From assembly GCF_028657195.3 (NCBI RefSeq), contig NZ_JANCPR020000060.1, positions 1 through 58,120 on the forward strand: a stretch of 58,120 nt of DNA, read 5' to 3'. The notes under the pieces were generated by a model. That model saw nothing but the letters and a program-made list of their open reading frames with translations, was not told where the DNA came from and searched no databases. The translations under genes were made by a program, and so were the position numbers. Of the stretch, positions 14,685-22,002 are shown piece by piece; the stretch's first letter is position 1; each line of letters begins with the position of its first letter. This DNA is from Streptomyces iconiensis (GTDB lineage Bacteria > Actinomycetota > Actinomycetes > Streptomycetales > Streptomycetaceae).

Positions 14685-16076
14685 TCAGTACCTCCCTCGG
14701 GTGGCCGCCGCGATTTCCAGCGGGGTCGCGCCGTCGAACAGCTCGCTCTCGGCCCTGCGTACGGCGGCGACGGCGCCGAACAGCGCCTCGCCCAGCGCCT
14801 CCCGCAGTACACCGGAGCGTTCGAAGTGTCCCAGCGCGACAGCCAGGCTGGTGGGCAGCCGGGGCTGGATGCCCTCGTCCACCGGGTTGCCCGTGATCGG
14901 CGGCGGCAGCCGCAGCCCCGCGCCCAGGCCCGCCAGCCCTACCGCGATCACGGAGCCGGTCAGCAGATACGGATTGGCCGCCGCGTCCACGCACTTGACC
15001 TCAGCGTTCGCCGCCTCCGGTGCCCGCTCGCCACCGGCGACGAAGCGCAGTGCCGCCTCCCGGGTCTCCAACCCCCAGCACTGATGGGCGCCCGCCCAGC
15101 GCGAGGGCCGCAGCCGCAGATAACTCGCGGGGGAGGGTGCGCCGATCGCCAGCAGCGCCGGCAACTCCCGCAGCACGCCCGCCAGGAACGCCTCGCTCTC
15201 GGGCTCCATGCCGAACGGGCCCTCGCCGCCCGCGCACAGGTTGCGTCCTTCCCGCCACAGGCTCAGGTGCAGATGCCCGCCGTTGCCCACTCCACCGGGT
15301 TCCACCACGGGTGCGAACGACGCCGTCAGCCCGTGCCGCAGCGAGACGGCGCGGATCGTCTCCCGTACGAGCACCGTCAGATCGGCCGCGCCGACGGGAT
15401 CGGAGGGCGCCACCGACACCTCGAACTGCCCCTGCGCGTACTCCGGGTGGATCTGCAGCACCTCGACACCCTGCGCCGCCAGGGCCTCCAGGATGTCGCG
15501 CAGGTAGTCCGCCATCTCGGCCAGCCGCGCCATCCCGTACGCGGGCCCCGTGCTCGGGTACTCCAGCTCGGCGCCCGTCTGCGGCAGCGGACCGCGGGTG
15601 ACGATCCATTCCGTCTCCAGGCCCATCCGCAGCTCGATCCCGTGCTCGCTCAGCGCCCGTTCGGCCATCCGCCGTGCGAACCCGCGCTGGCAGGCCACGT
15701 AGGGCGTGCCGTCCTGTTCGTAACGGTCGACCGGCGCCCACGCCCAACCGGGCTGCGCCGCCAGCACCGTGACCCGGTCCAGATCGGGGAAGAGCCGCAG
15801 ATCCCCGTCGGGGCCGCCGATGTGCGGGCTGGAGGTCGCGGAGTCGTCGACAAGGTAGACGTCGAAACAAGGGGACATGCCGACACCCATGCGTACCGTC
15901 TCGGCCAGGCGCCCCACGGGGACCGCCTTGACCCGGGTGATGCCCGCGTTGTCCACCCAGGTGAGCGCCGTCCCGTGCACTCCGGCGGCCGTGAGCCGCG
16001 CCGCAGCGGCGCGTGCCCGCTCCTCCGCGTGGCCGTAGGGCGTGGAGCCGAGTGGTTCGGTGGTCTCTTCGGTCAT
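14685..16076 (-). CDS. Glutamine-synthetase-like ligase (GlnA4/FluG C-domain type)
   Basis: Protein of 463 aa from ATG 16076; longer in-frame starts exist at 16106 and 16208. Beta-Grasp and catalytic domains of type I glutamine synthetase are visible: TWVDNAGITRVKAVP near the N terminus, GLETEWIV for the glutamate/metal site, and GNGGHLHLSLW corresponding to the conserved N-G-x-H-x-H block. Actinobacterial paralogues of this kind ligate glutamate to amines such as ethanolamine or polyamines rather than ammonia, so gamma-glutamylation of an amine is more likely than glutamine synthesis. It is co-transcribed with an amidohydrolase and divergent from an XRE regulator. Confidence 0.85.
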   Translation of the reverse strand: MTEETTEPLGSTPYGHAEERARAAAARLTAAGVHGTALTWVDNAGITRVKAVPVGRLAETVRMGVGMSPCFDVYLVDDSATSSPHIGGPDGDLRLFPDLDRVTVLAAQPGWAWAPVDRYEQDGTPYVACQRGFARRMAERALSEHGIELRMGLETEWIVTRGPLPQTGAELEYPSTGPAYGMARLAEMADYLRDILEALAAQGVEVLQIHPEYAQGQFEVSVAPSDPVGAADLTVLVRETIRAVSLRHGLTASFAPVVEPGGVGNGGHLHLSLWREGRNLCAGGEGPFGMEPESEAFLAGVLRELPALLAIGAPSPASYLRLRPSRWAGAHQCWGLETREAALRFVAGGERAPEAANAEVKCVDAAANPYLLTGSVIAVGLAGLGAGLRLPPPITGNPVDEGIQPRLPTSLAVALGHFERSGVLREALGEALFGAVAAVRRAESELFDGATPLEIAAATRGRY

Positions 16077-16182
16077 ATGTGCCGCCGTCCGCCGTGAGGT
16101 TCCCATGCACGTGGCGTTTACTCCGCGCGCGCTCCCCGGGCAAGGCGGGAGCACCGCGTGGCGCCCTTCACAGGAACGGTAT

Positions 16183-16217
16183 GTGCCCCGGGCACGGAAC
16201 ATGGGCACTGACGTGCC
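16183..16217. promoter_or_regulatory. Two palindromes in the divergent XRE/ligase region
   Basis: GTGCCCCGGGCAC (16183-16195) is a perfect 13-base palindrome. GGCACTGACGTGCC (16204-16217) has perfect 5-base GGCAC/GTGCC arms. Their centres are about 21 bases apart, near two helical turns. They are candidate operators for the adjacent XRE-type regulator or for the ligase operon. Confidence 0.45.
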
Positions 16218-16325
16218 TGACTCCAGGCGGAGTTGGGCAGGGTACCCCCGTGCGGTGTCAGTGAAGCGGGGAGGGAAACTGAGAAGGTGGCGAGACCTAT
16301 GCGGCTACGGTACGGGAGCGGCGGC

Positions 16326-17345
16326 ATGCACATCACTGACGTCACCGACGGCGGTCGGCCGGATGCCTCCGTCGTCGGGGACGACGGCGGAGGCGGCGCG
16401 GACGACGGCGCGGCGGAACAGGCGTGGGAGGGCACGGTGGCCTCACCCGCCGTACCCCGGATGGTGCTCGGCACCCGGCTGCGGAGGCTGCGCGAGGCGC
16501 AGTACATATCGCGCCAGGAGGCGGCCGAGACCATCCGTGTCACGCTCGGCAGGATGGAGGAGATGGAGCAGGGGCGCACCGGCTTCGCACAGCGCGACGT
16601 GGCCGACCTGCTCAGGATCTACGGCGTCACGGACGAGAACGAGCGCGCCATGATGGCCGCGCTGGCCCAGCAGGCCAACACCCCCGGCTGGTGGCAGTCG
16701 TACCAGGGCATCGTGCCCGCGTGGCTGCACACCTACATCGGCCTCGAACAGGCCGCCAGCGTCATCCGCACCTACGAGGTGCAGTTCGTCCCCGGCCTGC
16801 TGCAGACCAGGGAGTACGCGCGCGCCGTGATCGAACTCGCCCACGGTGACGCACCGGAGACGGAACTACGGCGCCGGGTCTCCCTGCGCATGCGCCGTCA
16901 GCAGATCCTGTTCGGCCCCAGGGCCCCGCACCTGTGGGCCGTCGTCGACGAGGCGGCGCTGCGCCGTCCCGTCGGCGGCCGGGCCACGATGCGGGCACAG
17001 CTGCGGCACCTGGAGGCGATGAGCGAACTGCCGCATGTGACGGTGCAGGTCATGCCGTTCAGCGAGGGCGGTCACGCCGCTGCGGGCGGCCCCGTCACGC
17101 TGCTGCGGCTGCCCGAGAGCGAGCTGCCCGACGTGGTGTATCTCGAACAGCTCAACAGTGCCACGTACTTCGAGGACGCCCCCGACATCGAGTCGTACCG
17201 CCGCGTCACCGACCGGCTGGTGACCAGCGCCACGCCACCCGCCGAGTCGACCGAACTGCTGCGGCGGATAGGCGAAGAACTGGGCGGGGAGCCGGTCTCG
17301 GAGCGGGGCGCGAAGCCGGAGGGCCGGCCCGCGCGCGGACGCTGA
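16326..17345 (+). CDS. XRE-family helix-turn-helix regulator with DUF5753 domain
   Basis: Protein of 339 aa from ATG 16326, chosen for GGGAG 7 bases upstream; ATG 16299 is a close alternative. After ~45 Gly/Asp-rich residues comes an XRE helix-turn-helix (GTRLRRLREAQYISRQEAAETIRVTLGRMEEMEQGR). The long DUF5753 domain follows, starting around GWWQSYQGIVPAWLHTYIGLE and including VQFVPGLLQTREYARAVI. This architecture is a Streptomyces speciality, seen in WhiJ-like developmental regulators. Such genes usually sit next to a small DUF397 partner; none is adjacent here, so this is an orphan. Confidence 0.88.
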   Translation: MHITDVTDGGRPDASVVGDDGGGGADDGAAEQAWEGTVASPAVPRMVLGTRLRRLREAQYISRQEAAETIRVTLGRMEEMEQGRTGFAQRDVADLLRIYGVTDENERAMMAALAQQANTPGWWQSYQGIVPAWLHTYIGLEQAASVIRTYEVQFVPGLLQTREYARAVIELAHGDAPETELRRRVSLRMRRQQILFGPRAPHLWAVVDEAALRRPVGGRATMRAQLRHLEAMSELPHVTVQVMPFSEGGHAAAGGPVTLLRLPESELPDVVYLEQLNSATYFEDAPDIESYRRVTDRLVTSATPPAESTELLRRIGEELGGEPVSERGAKPEGRPARGR

Positions 17346-17404
17346 CGGGCGGCAGCCGCGCGGCCCGTTCGGCGCGGCACCCCGGGCCCCTGCCGACCGC
17401 CCTC

Positions 17405-17441
17405 TGTCGGCCCCCTGTTGGTGACCCGGCAGGGGGCGACA
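17405..17441. terminator. Bidirectional hairpin between convergent XRE and thiolase genes
   Basis: TGTCGGCCCCCTG (17405-17417) pairs with CAGGGGGCGACA (17430-17441) to give 12 base pairs with a single bulged G and a 12-base loop. It sits between the two 3' ends and can serve both directions. Confidence 0.7.
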
Positions 17442-17449
17442 GGGGGACG

Positions 17450-18667
17450 TCAGTCCGGTACGCGTTCGAAGACGGCGGCCAGGCCCTGGCCGCCGCCGAT
17501 GCACATCGTCTCCAGGCCGTACCTGGCACCGGTGCGGCGCATGGTGTGCGCGAGGGTCGCCAGGATGCGGGCGCCTGTGGCGCCTACGGGGTGTCCGAGT
17601 GAGATGCCCGAGCCGTTGACGTTGATCCGGCGCTCGTGGTCCTCCTCGGTCAGCCCGAGCGCACGCGTGCAGGCGAGGACCTGCGCGGCGAACGCCTCGT
17701 TCAGCTCGATCAGGGCGATGTCGGCCGGCGAGAGGCCCGCCCGCTCCAGCGCGTCCTGTGTCGCCCGCACGGGGCCGAGGCCCATGATCCTGGCCGGCAC
17801 GCCCGAGCGTGCGAAGGAGACCAGCCGCACCAGCGGGGTGAGACCGAGGCGTTCGGCCGTCTCTGCGCTGGTGACCAGGCAGGCCGCGGCGGCGTCGTTC
17901 TGGCCGCTGGCGTTGCCAGCCGTGACGGTCGCGCCGGGGTCGCTCCTGCCCCGTACGGGCCGCAGCCCGGCCAGTTGCTCTGCCGTGGTCCCCGGGCGCG
18001 GGTGTTCGTCGGCCGCGACCACGGTCTCGCCCTTACGGGCACGCACCGTGACGGGGACCGTCTCGGCCTCGAACAGGCCCTTCTCCAGCGCCTCGGCCGC
18101 ACGCCGCTGGGAGCGCAGCGCCAGCGCGTCCTGGTCCTCGCGGCTGATCCCGAAGTCGCGGCGCAGGTTCTCCGCCGTCTCGATCATGCCGCCCGGCACC
18201 TGGTGGTGCTCGCCGCCCGCCGTGACCCGGCCGCGCGCGAGGGCGTCATGGAGCTGGAGGCCCGGGCCCTTGATGCCCCAGCGGCCCTCGTGCGTGTAGT
18301 ACGGCGCCGCGCTCATCACCTCGACGCCGCCCGCGATGACGACCTCGCTGAACCCGGCCCGTATCTGCATCGCCGCGTCCAGCACGGCCTGGAGCCCCGA
18401 ACCACAGCGCCTGTCGATCTGCGTGCCGGTCACCGACTCGGGCAGCCCCGCGTCCAGCGCGGCGACCCGGCCGATCGCGGGGGCCTCGGCGCTGGGATAC
18501 GCCTGGCCGAGGATCACCTCGTCGACGGCGCCCGGCTCGATGCCCGTACGCTTCACGACCTCCGCGATCACCGTTGCGGCGAGCGTGGCGGGAGGCACGC
18601 TCGCGAGCCCGCCGCCGAAGGCGCCGATCGGGGTGCGCAGCGGCTCACAGATGACGATGTCGGACAT
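17450..18667 (-). CDS. Acetyl-CoA C-acyltransferase (thiolase II family)
   Basis: Protein of 405 aa from ATG 18667, with GAAAGG upstream; the longer frame adds a non-conserved leader. C88 in RRCGSGLQ is the acyl-accepting nucleophile, H359 in GHPVGATGAR and C389 in CIGGGQGLA complete the active site, and NEAFAAQ is conserved. It cleaves 3-ketoacyl-CoA with CoA, or condenses two acetyl-CoA, in fatty-acid or aromatic-acid degradation. The gene is divergent from a 3-hydroxyacyl-CoA dehydrogenase, which catalyses the preceding beta-oxidation step, so the two form a functional pair. Confidence 0.93.
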   Translation of the reverse strand: MSDIVICEPLRTPIGAFGGGLASVPPATLAATVIAEVVKRTGIEPGAVDEVILGQAYPSAEAPAIGRVAALDAGLPESVTGTQIDRRCGSGLQAVLDAAMQIRAGFSEVVIAGGVEVMSAAPYYTHEGRWGIKGPGLQLHDALARGRVTAGGEHHQVPGGMIETAENLRRDFGISREDQDALALRSQRRAAEALEKGLFEAETVPVTVRARKGETVVAADEHPRPGTTAEQLAGLRPVRGRSDPGATVTAGNASGQNDAAAACLVTSAETAERLGLTPLVRLVSFARSGVPARIMGLGPVRATQDALERAGLSPADIALIELNEAFAAQVLACTRALGLTEEDHERRINVNGSGISLGHPVGATGARILATLAHTMRRTGARYGLETMCIGGGQGLAAVFERVPD

Positions 18668-18980
18668 ACGGGGCCTTTCTCGGAGCGGAACGGACCGAAC
18701 GAGCGGAACGGGTGGGAAGGACAGGGTTGGGTGGCCCCCGGATTCCGCTGAGCCACGGCTCCGCGCCGGAGGGCGCGGCTCCACGAGCGAAGGTAATGCG
18801 CTCCAGGGCCCTGATCAACGCCGCCTGCCGGGCCGCCCCGCATCTCGCCGTCCCCGCTGCCCCGTCGCCCCCTGCCCTGGCGTCACGCCGCCCCACCGCC
18901 CCCGGCCGCTCGGGACCGGGGCGCTGCGCGAGGATGTGGGTTCCGACCGGGTCTACCTGCGCTGAGGAGAGGGAGCCGTC
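18668..18980. other. 313-bp divergent promoter region (thiolase / hydroxyacyl-CoA dehydrogenase)
   Basis: No gene is seen. A direct repeat AGCGGAACGG occurs at 18684-18693 and 18702-18711, 18 bases apart, just upstream of the thiolase start. This could be a regulator site. The rest is C-rich without a clear promoter. GGAGAGGGAG precedes the dehydrogenase ATG. Confidence 0.5.
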
Positions 18981-20504
18981 ATGCGGATCAGGATGGTGGG
19001 AGCGGGCACGATGGGCCGCGGTATCGCGCAGTGGGCCGCCACGGCGGGCCATACCGTCGAACTCGCCGACGCGCGGCCCGCGTCCGTGACCGAGGCGGTG
19101 GACGCCGTACGCAGGCTGCTCGAACGCGCAGCCGAGAAGGGGCGGATGAGCCGCGAGGAGGTCGACAGCGCGCTCGGCCGGCTGGTACCGCTCGACTCCC
19201 CGTACGCGCGGCCCGCGGCCGACGAGGAAGCGCCGGACCTGGTCATCGAGGCCGTCATCGAGGAACTGGACGTCAAGGCCGAGCTGTTCACGGGGCTTGA
19301 GCGGGTGCTGCCTGCCGCGACCGTCTTCGCGACCAACACCTCCTCGCTGTCCGTGACCGGGATCGGATCCCGCCTCGCAGACCCCGGGCGGCTGGCCGGG
19401 CTGCACTTCTTCAACCCCGTACCGCTGATGAAGGTCGTCGAGGTGGTTCCGGGAGCGGCGACGCGGCCCGGCATCCCGCCGCTGCTCACCTCCCTCGTCG
19501 AGGGCTGCGGCCACCGGGCCGTCACCGTCGCCGACACCCCCGGCTTTCTCGTCAACCACGCGGGGCGCGGCCTGGTGACCGAGGCGTTCGCGCTGCTGGA
19601 GGAGTGCGTCGCGGGGCATGCGGAGATCGACCGGATCGCGCGCGACGTACTGGGGCTGCGCATGGGCCCGTTCGCGCTCATGGACCTCACCGGACTCGAT
19701 GTCACCGCCTCGGTGATCGACAGGGTCTGGCGCGGCTTCCACCACGCCGACCGGCTCCGGCCCTCGTATCTGACGGCGAACCGGGTGGCGGCCGGGCTCT
19801 ACGGCCGTAAGTCGGGGCGCGGCTTCTACACGTACGACGGTGAGGACCCCGCGGTCCCCGAGCAGCGGCTGGGAGCGGGCGACGCCTCGCGTGCGGTCGC
19901 GGTCGTCGGCGAGGGCGCTGAGGCGGACGCGCTGCGCACCGCCGTGGGCGCCGCGAACGGCGTTCCCGGGGGCGGCGCCGACGCGGCGGATGGGCGGCTG
20001 CATCTGGTGCCCACCTGGGGCACCACGGTGGCGGCGGCGGTCGCGGAACACGGGCTTCCGGCCGAACGTACGCTCGGCGTCGACCCGTTGGCGCTGGGCA
20101 CGCGACGCCGCGTGCTGGCGGTGACACCGGCGACGGACGACAGGGCGCTGCGGGACGCCGCCGCCGTGCTCGCGCGTGACGGGCAGGCGGTCAGCGTCGT
20201 ACGGGACACGGCGGGCTCCGTCGCGCAACGGCTCCTCGCCTCCGTCATCGGCGTCGCCACCGCGCTCGCGGAACGCGGTATCGCGGCGCCCGCCGACATC
20301 GACCTCGCCGTCACACTCGGCCTCGGCTATCCGCACGGGCCCCTGGCCTGGGCCGACACCCTGGGCGCCGGGCGGGTTCTGGCCCTCACCGAGGCGCTGT
20401 ACGCCACCACGGGAGACCCCCGCTACCGGCCGACACCCTGGCTCACCCACAGGGCACAGCTGAACCTGCCGGTCACCACACCGATGCGTCCACTGCCGGA
20501 GTGA
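18981..20504 (+). CDS. 3-hydroxyacyl-CoA dehydrogenase (PaaH/FadB-like)
   Basis: Protein of 507 aa. G7-x-G9-x2-G12 (VGAGTMGRGIA) is the NAD-binding motif. GLHFFNPVPLMKVVEVV carries the catalytic His, and GRKSGRGFYTY closes the first dehydrogenase C-domain near residue 290. The remaining ~200 residues include a second C-terminal-type domain (TLGLGYPHGPLAWAD), as in PaaH-type double-domain enzymes of about 500 aa. It oxidises 3-hydroxyacyl-CoA to 3-ketoacyl-CoA with NAD+, supplying substrate for the neighbouring thiolase. No enoyl-CoA hydratase lies in the window. Confidence 0.92.
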   Translation: MRIRMVGAGTMGRGIAQWAATAGHTVELADARPASVTEAVDAVRRLLERAAEKGRMSREEVDSALGRLVPLDSPYARPAADEEAPDLVIEAVIEELDVKAELFTGLERVLPAATVFATNTSSLSVTGIGSRLADPGRLAGLHFFNPVPLMKVVEVVPGAATRPGIPPLLTSLVEGCGHRAVTVADTPGFLVNHAGRGLVTEAFALLEECVAGHAEIDRIARDVLGLRMGPFALMDLTGLDVTASVIDRVWRGFHHADRLRPSYLTANRVAAGLYGRKSGRGFYTYDGEDPAVPEQRLGAGDASRAVAVVGEGAEADALRTAVGAANGVPGGGADAADGRLHLVPTWGTTVAAAVAEHGLPAERTLGVDPLALGTRRRVLAVTPATDDRALRDAAAVLARDGQAVSVVRDTAGSVAQRLLASVIGVATALAERGIAAPADIDLAVTLGLGYPHGPLAWADTLGAGRVLALTEALYATTGDPRYRPTPWLTHRAQLNLPVTTPMRPLPE

Positions 20505-20580
20505 AGTCCCGTGCGGGGGAGGCCCGTTCGGGTCAGGGGCCGCCGCTCGCCGGGCGGGGCCACGGCTCTCGTGCGCCGGG

Positions 20581-20616
20581 CGGGGCCCCGGGTGCGGCGT
20601 GCACGCCGGGGCCCCG
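20581..20616. terminator. Strong bidirectional hairpin
   Basis: CGGGGCCCCGG (20581-20591) and CCGGGGCCCCG (20606-20616) form a perfect 11-bp stem with a 14-base loop. The arms are themselves nearly palindromic. It separates the convergent dehydrogenase and asparaginase-like genes. Confidence 0.75.
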
Positions 20617-20621
20617 TGGCG

Positions 20622-21737
20622 TCACATGTTGGGCGGGGACTCGTCCTTGAAGATCTTGGTGACGAGCTTTCCGTCCCGGGTGAGGTAGCCGTGCAGCATG
20701 CCCTCGCTGCTGTGCGGTGCGTCGAACGTGCCCTTGCCGTCGAGCGCGATCACGCCGCCGTCGCCGCCGAGCTTCGGTAGCCGTTTCACCAGCACCTCGT
20801 AGGACGCCTTGGCGACATCCTTGCCGCCGAACTCCATCAGATGGGAGATCGTCGCCGTCGCCGCGCCCCGGATGAAGATCTCACCGTCGCCCGTGGCGCT
20901 GGTGGCGACGTTGCCGTTCTTCGCGTACGTACCGGCGCCGACGACGGGCGAGTCGCCGACGCGGCCGGCCATCTTGTTGGTCATGCCGCCCGTGGAGGTC
21001 GCCGCGGCCAGGTCCTTGTGGCTGTCCAGCGCGACGGCGCCGACCGTGCCCTTGGCCTCTTCCTTGTCGGGCTTCTTGCCCTTGGCCTTCATCAGGTCGT
21101 CCCAGCGCCGCTGGGTCCAGTAGTAGTCCTGCGTCACGGGCTTCAGGCCCTGTTGCAGTGCGAAGTCGTCGGCTCCCTGACCGGCGAGCATGACGTGTTT
21201 GGTCTTCTCCATGACGCGGCGGGCGGCCGTGATCGGGTTGCGTACGTGCTTGACGCCCGCGACGGCGCCCGCCTTGAGGTCGGAGCCGCGCATGATCGAG
21301 GCGTCCAGCTCGTGCCCCGCGTCCGCGGTGAAGACGGCGCCCTTACCCGCGTTGAACAGCGGGTCGTCCTCCAGGACGTTCACGGCCTTCTGTACGGCCT
21401 CCACGCTGTCGCCGCCCTTGTCGAGCACCTTCTGCCCCGCGCGCAGGGCGCCCGCGAGGCCGTCGCGGTACGCCTTCTCCTTCTCCGGGCTGGTCTCGTC
21501 CCGGGCGAGCGCGGTACCGGCACCGCCGTGCACGGCGAGGACGACATCCCGCGCGTCGGGCTTCGCCTTGCCGGGCACGGCCTTGGCCTGAGCCGCGGTG
21601 GCGGTCTGCGCGGTGCCTGTCGTCCTGCCTGCCGTCTCGCCTGTTGCCTCGTCCCCTGGGACGGCGACCAGCGCCACGGTGAGGGTGGTCGCCGCCGCTA
21701 CGGCGGGAATGAGCCACGATCTGGGACGTATGTGCAT
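20622..21737 (-). CDS. Secreted isoaspartyl peptidase/L-asparaginase-like Ntn hydrolase
   Basis: Protein of 371 aa with an N-terminal signal peptide (residues 1-26) and a low-complexity Thr/Ala linker. It then follows the plant-type asparaginase fold: AVHGGAGT (69-75), FNAGKGAVFTADAGHELDASIM (128-149), and GTVGAVALD, where T231 is the autoproteolytic nucleophile. STGGMTNKMAGRVGDSPVVGAGTYA is the substrate-binding block. Such enzymes hydrolyse isoaspartyl dipeptides or asparagine. Export is less usual and suggests scavenging or cell-wall-side activity. AGGAGG precedes the start. The gene lies 40 bases downstream of a broken oxidoreductase gene and may be read from the same transcript. Confidence 0.9.
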   Translation of the reverse strand: MHIRPRSWLIPAVAAATTLTVALVAVPGDEATGETAGRTTGTAQTATAAQAKAVPGKAKPDARDVVLAVHGGAGTALARDETSPEKEKAYRDGLAGALRAGQKVLDKGGDSVEAVQKAVNVLEDDPLFNAGKGAVFTADAGHELDASIMRGSDLKAGAVAGVKHVRNPITAARRVMEKTKHVMLAGQGADDFALQQGLKPVTQDYYWTQRRWDDLMKAKGKKPDKEEAKGTVGAVALDSHKDLAAATSTGGMTNKMAGRVGDSPVVGAGTYAKNGNVATSATGDGEIFIRGAATATISHLMEFGGKDVAKASYEVLVKRLPKLGGDGGVIALDGKGTFDAPHSSEGMLHGYLTRDGKLVTKIFKDESPPNM

Positions 21738-21777
21738 GGGTCCTCCTGATCCACGACGACCTTGGTCGCGGCGAACC

Positions 21778-22002
21778 TTACTGGAGGCGCAGCGCTGCGA
21801 AAGCCCCCGCGGGTACGGCGGGTTGGCGCGGGGGGACGGGTTCCAGTCGTTGGTACGGGGTGTTCTGTGGGGGGCGGGGGTCGGTCTCGTTCTTGTTGGG
21901 CCACAGGGACATGGCGCGTTCGGCCTGTGCGGTGATGGTGAGGGAGGGGTTCACGCCGAGGTTGGCGGAGACCACGTCATAGTCATACGGCTCATCCGGC
22001 AT
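21778..22002 (-). pseudogene. GMC oxidoreductase reduced to its two ends by an internal deletion
   Basis: The 74-codon frame opens with MPDEPYDYDVV, typical of the first residues of GMC (cholesterol-oxidase-like) flavoproteins just before the FAD motif. It then jumps to SANLGVNPSLTITAQAERAM, the conserved C-terminal FAD/active-site strand of the same family, and a normal-looking tail. About 500 codons, including the dinucleotide motif and catalytic core, are missing while the frame is kept. The fusion falls in the codons GTGGTC, which both original sites could have shared. The start overlaps the acyl-CoA synthetase stop by 11 bases, as expected for an intact operon partner. The remnant cannot bind FAD and is almost certainly non-functional. 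Confidence 0.8.

Noticed and set aside
20622..21737. Reading the asparaginase-like gene as part of the beta-oxidation set
   Set aside because: It is on the opposite strand behind a strong hairpin, with its own signal peptide and Ntn-hydrolase motifs.
21778..22002. Treating the 74-codon GMC fragment as a small functional protein
   Set aside because: It retains neither the FAD-binding motif nor the catalytic region; both ends match the family termini, which fits an internal deletion better than a novel small gene.
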